The notes: generated by a model from the sequence alone, not told the origin. A stretch of DNA of 5,597 bases from Ramlibacter sp. (GCA_021156245.1 JAJNBO010000219.1:1-5597); one strand, 5' to 3'; shown: positions 1 through 5,597, counted from the first letter of the stretch. A program made the numbers and translations.

Positions 1-1
1 G

Positions 2-1540
2 ACCCCTGCCCGGACCCTGCCCGCCAAACCCTCCTGGGGCGAAACGCTCAAGGTGTACACCGAGCCGGCGACGCTGCGGATGCTGTTCCTCGGGTTCTCC
101 GCCGGGCTGCCCTTGCTGCTGGTGCTGGGCACCCTGAGTTTCCGCCTGCGCGAGGCGGGCATCGACCGCACCACCATCGGCTTCCTGTCCTGGGTCGGAC
201 TGGCCTACGGCGTGAAGTGGATCTGGGCGCCGCTCGTCGACCGCGTACGCCTGCCGCTGCTGACGCGCTGGCTGGGGCAGCGGCGCAGCTGGCTGCTGCT
301 CGCGCAGCTCGCCATCATGGCTGGCCTCTGCGGCATGGCGGTGGTGGACCCGAAGTCCGCGCTGGAGCCGATCGTCTGGTGCGCGGTGGTGGTGGCTTTC
401 GCATCCGCCACGCAGGACATCGCCCTGGACGCCTTCCGCATCGAGTCGTCCGGCACCGAGCGGCAAGGCGCGCTCGCCGCGGCGTACCAGACCGGTTACC
501 GGCTGGCGATGATCTGGGCCGGCCGCACCGCCTACTTCGCGATGGCGCTGTCCATGCTGGTGGGCGTGGCGACGGTGCTGTTGTCACACGAGCCCAAGCC
601 GCGCGACGCCGAGGCCGACCGCAGCGGCCGCGCGGCCGTCGCGGCGGCCTTCGCGCGAGACGGCCTGCGCTTCGCCTGGCCGCAGGCACTGCTCTTCTTC
701 GTGCTCATCGCGCTGCTGGCGGCGATGGTGCGTGCGTCCTTCGGCGCGATGACGCTGGCGGAGCTGGGCGTATACCTGGTGCTCGGCGCCGTGGCCATCA
801 CCGGCTTGCGCAAGGAGTGGGGAGCCGCCCGCCCGCTGCACCTCCGCGTGGCGCCCGCGGCGGCGCCCGCCGTCGCCTGGCTGGACGTGGTCATCGTGGA
901 GCCGTTCGCCGACTTCTTCCGGCGCTACCAGTGGCACGCCGCACTGATCCTGGCCCTGATCGCCGTGTACCGCATCAGCGACGTGGTGATGGGCATCATG
1001 GCCAATCCGTTCTACGTGGACATGGGCTTCACCAAGGACGAGGTGGCCGCGGTGAGCAAGGTGTTCGGCGTGATCATGACGCTGGTGGGCGCCTTCCTCG
1101 GCGGCGTGCTCACGCTGCGCATCGGCGTGATGCGCACGCTGATGCTCGGGGCCGTGCTCAGCGCGGCGAGCAACCTGCTGTTCGCGTGGCTGGCCGGCAT
1201 CGGCCACAACGTGCAGTTCCTCGTCTTCGTGGTGTCCGCGGACAACCTGTCCAGCGGCATCGCATCGGCTGCGTTCGTCGCCTACCTCTCGAGTCTCACC
1301 AACCTGCAGTACTCCGCCACGCAGTACGCGCTGTTCAGCTCGCTGATGTTGCTGCTGCCGAAGTGGCTGGCCGGTTTCTCCGGCAAGTTCGTCGATGCGT
1401 GGGGCTACGGCCACTTCTTCGTCGGCACGGCGATCCTCGGCCTGCCGGTGCTGGTGCTGGTGTGGCTGGCCACGCGCAACCTCACGACGCAGCCGGGAGA
1501 GCCCCCACCCCAACCCTCCCCCAGCGGGGGAGGGAGCTAG
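2..1540 (+). CDS. ampG: AmpG-family MFS permease (muropeptide transporter-like), 5' end outside window
   Basis: Probable inner-membrane permease of the AmpG group of the major facilitator superfamily, which in Gram-negative bacteria imports anhydro-muropeptides for cell-wall recycling and beta-lactamase induction. The frame is open from base 2, and upstream codons (ending GETLK) continue the family's N-terminus. The GTG at 53 is therefore probably internal and the real start lies before the window. Numbering from that GTG, the family hallmarks are FSAGLPLLLVLGTL (15-28), TTIGFLSWVGLAYGVKWIWAPLVDR (40-64, given by key residues T40, G50, W60-region) and ATQDIALDAFR (119-129). The C-terminal half has SDVVMGIM, VGAFLGGVL, DNLSSGIASAAFVAYLSSL and SATQYALFSSL. 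About 12-14 hydrophobic segments are visible. Two oddities: the fifth helix is nearly missing around residue 157, and the last ~14 residues (from about 482) are encoded by a palindromic repeat. Substrate is inferred from the family only. Confidence 0.85.
   Translation, partial: TPARTLPAKPSWGETLKVYTEPATLRMLFLGFSAGLPLLLVLGTLSFRLREAGIDRTTIGFLSWVGLAYGVKWIWAPLVDRVRLPLLTRWLGQRRSWLLLAQLAIMAGLCGMAVVDPKSALEPIVWCAVVVAFASATQDIALDAFRIESSGTERQGALAAAYQTGYRLAMIWAGRTAYFAMALSMLVGVATVLLSHEPKPRDAEADRSGRAAVAAAFARDGLRFAWPQALLFFVLIALLAAMVRASFGAMTLAELGVYLVLGAVAITGLRKEWGAARPLHLRVAPAAAPAVAWLDVVIVEPFADFFRRYQWHAALILALIAVYRISDVVMGIMANPFYVDMGFTKDEVAAVSKVFGVIMTLVGAFLGGVLTLRIGVMRTLMLGAVLSAASNLLFAWLAGIGHNVQFLVFVVSADNLSSGIASAAFVAYLSSLTNLQYSATQYALFSSLMLLLPKWLAGFSGKFVDAWGYGHFFVGTAILGLPVLVLVWLATRNLTTQPGEPPPQPSPSGGGS
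1496..1536. repeat. GC-rich palindromic repeat at the 3' ends of two convergent genes
   Basis: The stretch starts with CCCCCACCCCAACC and ends in a perfect inverted repeat. CCCTCCCCC (1514-1522) pairs with GGGGGAGGG (1526-1534) around an AGC loop, giving a 9-bp all-strong stem except one T-A pair. This form (CCCCACCCCAACCCTCCCC plus its complement) is a dispersed intergenic palindrome that I know from many proteobacterial genomes. It gives recurrent spurious C-terminal tails such as PPPQPSP or PHPNPPPAGEG. Here it is translated as the permease tail GEPPPQPSPSGGGS. It has no T-run on either strand, so it is not a canonical Rho-independent terminator, but the hairpin could protect 3' ends or slow polymerase between convergent genes. 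Left boundary is approximate. Confidence 0.7.
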
Positions 1541-2994
1541 AAGTCCTGCGCGAGCAGCCCCCGCTGCACCTTGCCCAGTGCCGTCTTGGGCAAGGCATCG
1601 CGAAACACCCAGCGCCGTGGCACCTTGAAGCGCGCGAGGCGTCCCCGCAGGTGCGCCGCCAATTCTTCCTCCGTCGCCACGGCTCCCGCTTGCAGCACCA
1701 CCGCGACGGCCACGATCTCGCCCCACTGCGCATCCGGCACCCCGAACGCAGCGCACTCGGCGACTGCGGCGTGCCCGGACAGCGCCAGTTCGATCTCCGC
1801 CGGATGGATGTTCTCGCCGCCTGAAATGATGAGGTCGCGCGCCCGGCCCACGATGCGCCAGCTCCCGTCGCCGGCCTGCTGCGCGAGGTCGCCGGTGGCG
1901 AACCAGCCTTGCGCGTCGCGCGCGGGCACGTCGGGCCAGTAGCGCTCCACCACGTTCGGCCCGCGCAGCAGCAGCTCCGCGGCATCGCCATGGGTGTCGC
2001 CCCTCCTCGCTTCCACGCCGGGCGCCGGCCAGCCGCAGGAGCCGACATGGTCCATCGCGTGCGCTGGCGGCAAGGCGAGCGAGAAAGGCCCGGTTTCGGT
2101 CGCTCCGTACACGTTGCACACCGGAACGCCGCGTGCATGGAAGCGCTCGATCAACGCTGGGGGAATGAGGCTCGAGCCCGCCCACACCGCGCGCAAGCTC
2201 GACAGGTCCGTGGTCGCCCACTGCGGATGATCCTGCAGTGCCTTCATCGTTGCCGGCACTTGCAGGGTCAGCGTCGGCCGGTCCGCCGCGATGCAGGCGA
2301 GCGTTTCGCCGGGAAGGAAGCGCTGCTGCAGGATCACCTTGGCGCCGGCCCACAGCGCCGGCAGCGTCTGGATACACAGGCCGCCGACATGGAACAGCGG
2401 CAGCACGGTCAGCACTGTGTCGTGGGCGCTCATCTCCTGCACCTTCGCCGCGATGGCCATGTTGGCCAGGAGATTGCGCTGCGTGTGTACGGCCGCCTTG
2501 GGCCCGCCGGTCGTTCCCGAGGTGGAGACCAGCAGCACAGGCGCGTCCGGCGCCGAATGGTCGGGTGCGGCGCGTCCGGCAGCATCGAGCTCTTCCAGCG
2601 GGTGCGCCGTCACGCCTGCAGCGCGGGCCAGCTCGTCCGCCGGGCCGGCCCACTCGGCGTCGTGCACCAGGTGCCTTGGCGTGCATTGCGCCAGCAGCCG
2701 CTGCCATTCGGGCAGGGCCAGCCGGTAGTTCAGCGGCAGCAGGATGGCGCCGATGTGGGCCAGCCCGAACAGCAGTGCCAGTTGCGACGGATGGTTGGCG
2801 CCCAGCCAGGCCACGCGGTCACCCGGGCGCACGCCCCAGTCGTGCCATGCCACGGCCCCGGCGCGCTGCGCGGCGGCGCACAGGTCATCGCAGGTGCGCC
2901 ATCGACCGTTAAAGCTCAAGGCGCTCGTCCCGCCCCGCGCTGATCGCAGCAGTTGCGTGAATAAGGCAGCTTCCGGGGGTTTCGAGACGGCCAT
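1537..2994 (-). CDS. AMP-forming acyl/aryl-CoA ligase (ANL superfamily), substrate unknown
   Basis: A 485-residue cytoplasmic adenylate-forming enzyme, expected to activate a carboxylic acid with ATP to an acyl-AMP and transfer it to coenzyme A. The ANL core motifs appear in order. The P-loop is STSGTTGGPK (157-166), A5 is VYGATETG (295-302), A7 is WFATGDL with Asp369 for the ribose, A8 is GRARDLIISGGENIHPAEIE (383-402) with hinge Asp387, and A10 is LPKTALGKVQR with catalytic Lys475. Length is near the low end of the family, but nothing is missing. The ATG at 2994 gives a normal N-terminus and has AGG 4 bases upstream, a rather close and weak ribosome site. A CpxR-type box overlaps exactly this start. 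The closest general type is FadD/MenE-like medium- or aryl-acid ligases. Menaquinone synthesis is not expected in Burkholderiales, so a catabolic acid substrate is more likely, but the sequence does not tell which one. Confidence 0.9.
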   Translation of the reverse strand: MAVSKPPEAALFTQLLRSARGGTSALSFNGRWRTCDDLCAAAQRAGAVAWHDWGVRPGDRVAWLGANHPSQLALLFGLAHIGAILLPLNYRLALPEWQRLLAQCTPRHLVHDAEWAGPADELARAAGVTAHPLEELDAAGRAAPDHSAPDAPVLLVSTSGTTGGPKAAVHTQRNLLANMAIAAKVQEMSAHDTVLTVLPLFHVGGLCIQTLPALWAGAKVILQQRFLPGETLACIAADRPTLTLQVPATMKALQDHPQWATTDLSSLRAVWAGSSLIPPALIERFHARGVPVCNVYGATETGPFSLALPPAHAMDHVGSCGWPAPGVEARRGDTHGDAAELLLRGPNVVERYWPDVPARDAQGWFATGDLAQQAGDGSWRIVGRARDLIISGGENIHPAEIELALSGHAAVAECAAFGVPDAQWGEIVAVAVVLQAGAVATEEELAAHLRGRLARFKVPRRWVFRDALPKTALGKVQRGLLAQDF

Positions 2995-3008
2995 TTACCT
3001 AACTTTAC
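2994..3008 (-). promoter_or_regulatory. CpxR box (GTAAA-N5-GTAAA) between the ligase and cpxR
   Basis: Read on the minus strand the bases are GTAAA-gttag-GTAAA, an exact direct repeat with a 10-bp period. This is the published consensus of the enterobacterial CpxR binding site. It lies in the 102-bp region between the divergent ligase and response-regulator genes. The last A of the box is the A of the ligase ATG, and the spacer holds its AGG ribosome-site bases. Seen from cpxR, the box centre is about 96 bases before its start codon. Inference: the phosphorylated regulator binds here, autoregulating cpxRA and probably obstructing or controlling the ligase. Confidence 0.72.
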
Positions 3009-3096
3009 GGGTCCTTCAAGAGGCCGCCGCGGCCCCGTCGGACCATCCGGGCAACTGGCCCCGTTTTTGGTGGCCCCAACAGTACCATCCCCCAAC
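2995..3096. promoter_or_regulatory. Divergent intergenic promoter region
   Basis: This 102-bp spacer must contain the promoters of both the minus-strand ligase and the plus-strand two-component operon. Besides the CpxR box at its left edge it holds a nested inverted repeat. GGTCC (3010-3014) pairs with GGACC (3040-3044), and inside it is the palindrome GGCCGC-C-GCGGCC (3022-3034). A TACCAT at 3083-3088 resembles a -10 element (4 of 6) placed so that transcription would start at or near the cpxR ATG, but I see no convincing -35 at the right spacing. No clear sigma70 promoter can be named for the ligase either. Confidence 0.45.
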
Positions 3097-3810
3097 ATGC
3101 AGCAACTCCTGATGATCGAAGACGACACCCGCCTCGCACAGATGGTGGGCGAGTACCTCGAGCGCTCCGGTTTCGGCGTGACGCACGCGATCGACGCCAA
3201 GGCGGGCCTCCACCTGCTGGAAGAGCCGCCCACCGGCACCGCGCCCGACCTGGTCGTCCTCGACCTGATGCTGCCCGACATCGACGGGCTGGAGGTCTGT
3301 CGCCGCGTGCGCGCCCTGCCCGGCGAAACCGGCAAGGTGCCCGTGCTGATGCTCACCGCCAAGGGCGACCCCATGGACCGCATCGTCGGCCTGGAGCTCG
3401 GCGCGGACGATTACCTGCCCAAGCCTTTCGAGCCGCGTGAATTGCTGGCCCGCATCCGCGCCATCCTGCGGCGCCGCAGCGATGGCGCGCCCCCGCCCGC
3501 CAAGACCATGCGCTTCGGTTCGATGGAGATCGACCGTGATGCGCGCACGGTGACGGTGGGCGGCAAGCCGGCAGAGCTGACGTCCTACCAATTCGACCTG
3601 CTGGTGGTGCTGGCCGAGCGCGCCGGCCGGGTGCTGACGCGCGACCAGATCATGGAGGCGGTGCGCGGCCGCGAGCTGGAGGCGTTCGACCGCTCGATCG
3701 ACGTCCACATGGGCCGCATCCGCGCCGCCATCGAAGTCGACCCCAAGGTGCCCAAGCGCATCCTGACGGTGCGTGGCGTCGGCTACGTGTTCGCCAAGCA
3801 GCAGGACTGA
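3097..3810 (+). CDS. cpxR: OmpR-family response regulator, CpxR type
   Basis: A 237-residue cytoplasmic DNA-binding response regulator, partner of the kinase encoded just downstream. The receiver domain (1-125) has the acidic pocket Asp9/Asp10, phospho-acceptor Asp56 in VVLDLMLPD, switch Thr87 in LMLTAKG and Lys109 in GADDYLPKPF. The run from MDRIVGLELGADDYLPKPF through ARIRAILRR is very close to E. coli CpxR as I remember it. The winged-helix domain (about 138-235) has a recognition helix FDRSIDVHMGRIRAAI (198-213) and ends with the usual TVRGVGYVFA. RstA is the nearest alternative family, but two exact CpxR boxes flank this operon, favouring CpxR. I chose ATG 3097 over an in-frame TTG at 3067, because the family starts a few residues before the DD motif. 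No Shine-Dalgarno sequence precedes this ATG. Confidence 0.9.
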   Translation: MQQLLMIEDDTRLAQMVGEYLERSGFGVTHAIDAKAGLHLLEEPPTGTAPDLVVLDLMLPDIDGLEVCRRVRALPGETGKVPVLMLTAKGDPMDRIVGLELGADDYLPKPFEPRELLARIRAILRRRSDGAPPPAKTMRFGSMEIDRDARTVTVGGKPAELTSYQFDLLVVLAERAGRVLTRDQIMEAVRGRELEAFDRSIDVHMGRIRAAIEVDPKVPKRILTVRGVGYVFAKQQD

Positions 3811-3826
3811 GCTTGGCACCTTCCGC

Positions 3827-5020
3827 ATGACCGCCTGGAACGCGCACTGGCGCTTCCCCCTGTACCTGCGCATCTGGATCGCGGTGATCCTCGCGGTGGG
3901 ACTGCTGACCATCGCGTTCGGCTGGCTGTGGCGGATCAATACGGAGCAAGCGCCGCTGCGCGAGGTGATCCTGCGCGACCAGGCCGGCGAGGTGCTCGGC
4001 CACAGCCGGGTGCGGGCGATCCGCAGTCCGGGCCAGGGCCTGGAATTCCCGGTGACCATGCTCGATGGCCGCCAGATCACCGTGCAATTGCCGCCGCGCC
4101 AGCGCTCCCCCGGCGAGGGCCCGCCCGGGGCGCGGCCCTGGCTGCCGCGCGGCTCCACCGGCTTTTTCTGGCTGCTGGGCATCGTGGCCCTGGCGGTCGC
4201 CATCGGCAGCTACCCCATCGTGCGGCGCCTGACGCAGCGGCTGGAAGACCTGCGCGGCGGCGTCGAGCGCTGGGGCGAAGGCGACCTGAGCGTGCGCATG
4301 CCGGAAGAAGGCCATGACGAGATCGCCTTCCTGGCACGGCGCTTCAACCATGCCGCCGAACGCGTCGAAACGCTGGTGAACTCGCACAAGTCGCTGCTGG
4401 CGAATGCGTCGCACGAGTTGCGCTCCCCGCTGGCGCGCATCCGCATGGGCCTCGAGTTGATGGACCCGGAGCCGTCACCGCGCACCCGCGACGAAATCAC
4501 CCGCAACATCGCCGAACTGGACCAGCTGATCGACGAAATCCTGCTCGCCAGCCGGCTGGATGCGCGCGAAACCGACATCGGCACGGTGGAGGCCGTCGAC
4601 CTGACCGGCCTGGCGGCGGAGGAGTGCGCGCGCGCCGGTGCCGAACTGGACATCGCCGACGCCAGCCAGACCGTGGTGGTGCGGGGCGTCGCCAAGCTGC
4701 TGCGCCGCGCGTTGCGCAACCTGCTGGAAAACGCGCGCCGCTACAGCGACGGCCCGGTGCTGGTGAACATCGGCTGCGACGGGCAGCGGGCGACGGTGTG
4801 CGTTTGCGACCGCGGGCCCGGCGTTCCACCCGCCGAACGCGAGCGCATCTTCGAACCTTTCTACCGGTTGCGTGGCGCCAGCGAGCGGGAAGGCGGGGTC
4901 GGTTTGGGACTGGCCCTGGTTCGCTCCATTGCGGCCAGGCACCAAGGCAGTGCGCACTGCGAGGACAACCCGGGCGGCGGCGCCTGCTTCGTGCTCACGC
5001 TCCCCCGTGAGCAAATGTAA
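3827..5020 (+). CDS. cpxA: Membrane sensor histidine kinase, CpxA type
   Basis: A 397-residue inner-membrane sensor kinase that should phosphorylate, and dephosphorylate, the regulator encoded 16 bp upstream in the same operon. Order of parts: TM1 (about 12-36); a short periplasmic domain (37-111) with a proline/arginine-rich end; TM2 (112-132); HAMP linker (133-184); HisKA with the H-box NASHELRSPLARIR and His196; then HATPase_c. The ATPase domain has N-box Asn298/Asn302 (LRNLLENARR), G1 DRGPGVP (328-334), F-box FEPFYRL and G2 GVGLGLAL. All catalytic motifs are intact. The periplasmic part, about 75 residues, is clearly shorter than in E. coli CpxA, so signal sensing may differ. No cpxP-like gene is present in the window. 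ATG 3827 is preferred over the in-frame GTG at 3773, which lies inside cpxR. The TAA stop (5018-5020) is part of a second CpxR box. Confidence 0.9.
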   Translation: MTAWNAHWRFPLYLRIWIAVILAVGLLTIAFGWLWRINTEQAPLREVILRDQAGEVLGHSRVRAIRSPGQGLEFPVTMLDGRQITVQLPPRQRSPGEGPPGARPWLPRGSTGFFWLLGIVALAVAIGSYPIVRRLTQRLEDLRGGVERWGEGDLSVRMPEEGHDEIAFLARRFNHAAERVETLVNSHKSLLANASHELRSPLARIRMGLELMDPEPSPRTRDEITRNIAELDQLIDEILLASRLDARETDIGTVEAVDLTGLAAEECARAGAELDIADASQTVVVRGVAKLLRRALRNLLENARRYSDGPVLVNIGCDGQRATVCVCDRGPGVPPAERERIFEPFYRLRGASEREGGVGLGLALVRSIAARHQGSAHCEDNPGGGACFVLTLPREQM

Positions 5021-5031
5021 AGCGGGGTAAA
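5017..5031 (+). promoter_or_regulatory. CpxR box (GTAAA-N5-GTAAA) overlapping the cpxA stop codon
   Basis: The plus strand reads GTAAA-gcggg-GTAAA with a 10-bp period, an exact match to the CpxR consensus and the second copy in the window. The cpxA stop codon TAA (5018-5020) lies inside the first half-site. There is no protein gene downstream on the plus strand, only a ~200-nt gap and a terminator. The next gene is convergent, so the box cannot sit in its promoter. The natural target is a non-coding transcript starting within the gap. I could not identify a convincing -10 element downstream of the box. Confidence 0.65.
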
Positions 5032-5034
5032 AGA

Positions 5035-5260
5035 CGGAGACGACGCTCGCCAAGGCCGGCGATTTTCACGAAGATGAATTCGTCCGGTCCCGCTTCGCGT
5101 CCGCAGGTGTCCCCCGAAAGGTGGATGGACGACGCAGCTGGGCTGGCTAAAGTGGGCCCCAGCCCGTCACGCACTGCGATCGCGGACAACCAGTTTTCAA
5201 GTCTCCCAACGACGTCCTTCCAAGGACTTGATACAGCCACCGCAAGGTGGCTGTTTTTTT
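5035..5260 (+). ncRNA. Candidate CpxR-linked small RNA or cpxRA 3'UTR RNA
   Basis: Between the CpxR box and the terminator lie about 200 nt without a convincing protein gene. The only frame with a start (ATG 5074) has no stop before the terminator. Several helices can be drawn: TCGCC (5047-5051) with GGCGA (5058-5062); GGGCTGG (5140-5146) with CCAGCCC (5159-5165); CAAGTC (5198-5203) with GACTTG (5225-5230), which competes with GTCCTT (5214-5219) and AAGGAC (5222-5227); then the terminator hairpin. A pyrimidine-rich unpaired stretch TCTCCCAAC (5202-5210) could pair with Shine-Dalgarno sequences, as in Hfq-dependent sRNAs. The 5' end is unknown and the start given is nominal. It may instead be the untranslated tail of the operon transcript, or a processed piece of it. 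Confidence 0.4.
5234..5260 (+). terminator. Rho-independent terminator
   Basis: CAGCCACC (5234-5241) and GGTGGCTG (5246-5253) form a perfect 8-bp stem closed by a GCAA tetraloop, a stable GNRA loop, and are followed directly by seven T (5254-5260). The T-run is on the plus strand only, so the element terminates transcripts coming from cpxRA or from within the gap. It lies about 215 bp after the cpxA stop, further than usual for a simple operon terminator, and 28 bp before the end of the convergent gene. Confidence 0.93.
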
Positions 5261-5288
5261 GGTCACCGCGCGTGGCCCCGCTCGCTCC

Positions 5289-5597
5289 TCAGGCAGGAAA
5301 CGGATCCAGGCCTGGTGTTGCGCTCGCCTGGGTCGGCGTGCGGGCCACATTCATGAGCCAGGACACCATCGCGAAGTACCCGACCAGGGTCGCAAGCTCG
5401 ACGACGCCTTGCTCACCGAAGCACTGCAGCGCGGCGGCGTATGTCAGGTCGCTGGTGCCATGCGTGCGCAGCAGCTCGTGCGTGAAGTCCAGCGCCGCCT
5501 CCTCGTCGGCCTGCAGCTGCTTCGGCCGCGCACCGAGGCGCAGCGCCTCGACGGCTGCCGCCGCGACGCCGGCCTTCACCGCCAGCGGCGCATGCAT
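5289..5597 (-). CDS. Carboxymuconolactone decarboxylase/AhpD-like protein, C-terminal part
   Basis: The visible 102 residues match the C-terminal half of the carboxymuconolactone decarboxylase (AhpD-like) superfamily. They comprise an APLAVKAGV helix start, a DEEAALDFTHELL segment, SDLTYAAALQCFGEQGVVEL and the final helix LVGYFAMVSWLMNVART, followed by a short proline-containing tail. Members are small all-helical proteins that act as 4-carboxymuconolactone decarboxylases, AhpD-type peroxidase partners or unknown enzymes. No CxxC redox pair is visible in this part, so an AhpD peroxidase role is not supported. The ATG exactly at the window edge is likely internal, because the family has a further N-terminal section containing the W/H-rich region before APLA. 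The gene is therefore treated as cut by the window. It converges on the terminator region and belongs to a separate transcription unit. Confidence 0.8.
   Translation of the reverse strand: MHAPLAVKAGVAAAAVEALRLGARPKQLQADEEAALDFTHELLRTHGTSDLTYAAALQCFGEQGVVELATLVGYFAMVSWLMNVARTPTQASATPGLDPFPA

Noticed and set aside
1514..1534. Hairpin as a canonical Rho-independent terminator
   Set aside because: The stem is strong, but neither strand has a T-run after it. It fits a dispersed palindromic repeat better.
584..2707. Long minus-strand ORF (707 residues) over the permease and ligase genes
   Set aside because: Its composition is low-complexity Ala/Arg/Gly/His, typical of a shadow frame in GC-rich DNA. 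Both overlapping real genes have intact family motifs.
3022..3034. GGCCGCCGCGGCC palindrome as an operator
   Set aside because: Short all-GC palindromes are common by chance at this base composition, and the loop is too small for a clear hairpin. It is only mentioned as part of the intergenic region.
3016..4203. Minus-strand ORF opposite cpxR and the start of cpxA
   Set aside because: The protein is rich in His/Gln/Asp/Ala repeats characteristic of an antisense frame and carries no domain. The plus strand encodes complete two-component proteins.
4995..5240. Minus-strand 81-residue ORF over the cpxA end and the gap
   Set aside because: It starts with GTG inside the terminator stem, shows no recognisable family features and overlaps cpxA antisense.
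5074..5597. Open frame on the plus strand from ATG 5074 through the terminator to the window end
   Set aside because: It has no stop before the window edge, runs straight through the hairpin/T-run terminator, and its second half is the antisense of the better supported minus-strand gene. The openness is explained by high GC content.

Overview
This window looks like a chromosomal segment of a high-GC betaproteobacterium, most likely Burkholderiales (Comamonadaceae-like). The reasons are the very strong G/C third-position bias, the style of the AmpG-type permease and two-component genes, and a CCCCACCCCAACCCTCCCCC-type palindromic repeat at a convergent gene junction. No database search was possible, so the taxonomy is an inference.

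Layout. (1) Bases 2-1540, +: an AmpG-family MFS permease whose true start lies before the window. It appears to have lost most of one membrane helix, and its last residues are encoded by a palindromic repeat. (2) Bases 1537-2994, -: an AMP-forming acyl/aryl-CoA ligase (ANL superfamily), convergent with the permease. The two stop codons share the palindrome CTAG. (3) Bases 2995-3096: a 102-bp divergent regulatory region. (4) Bases 3097-5020, +: a two-gene operon for an OmpR-family response regulator of CpxR type and a CpxA-type membrane histidine kinase. (5) Bases 5021-5288: a gap with no convincing protein gene, ending in a textbook Rho-independent terminator on the + strand. (6) Bases 5289-5597, -: the C-terminal part of a carboxymuconolactone decarboxylase/AhpD-like protein that runs off the window.

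How the parts fit. The most interesting signal is regulatory. The CpxR recognition sequence known from enterobacteria, GTAAA-N5-GTAAA, occurs twice in exact form, once at each end of the two-component operon. One copy (2994-3008, minus orientation) lies in the divergent promoter region and touches the ligase start codon. This suggests autoregulation of cpxRA and direct control of the ligase. The other copy (5017-5031, plus orientation) is built into the stop codon of the kinase gene. It is followed only by about 200 nt of non-coding sequence and a strong terminator, with a convergent gene beyond. I propose that this gap encodes a CpxR-controlled small RNA, or a 3'UTR-derived one, made at the end of the Cpx operon. 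This would be similar in logic to, but different in position from, the Cpx-linked sRNA CpxQ of E. coli. This is an inference from sequence only.
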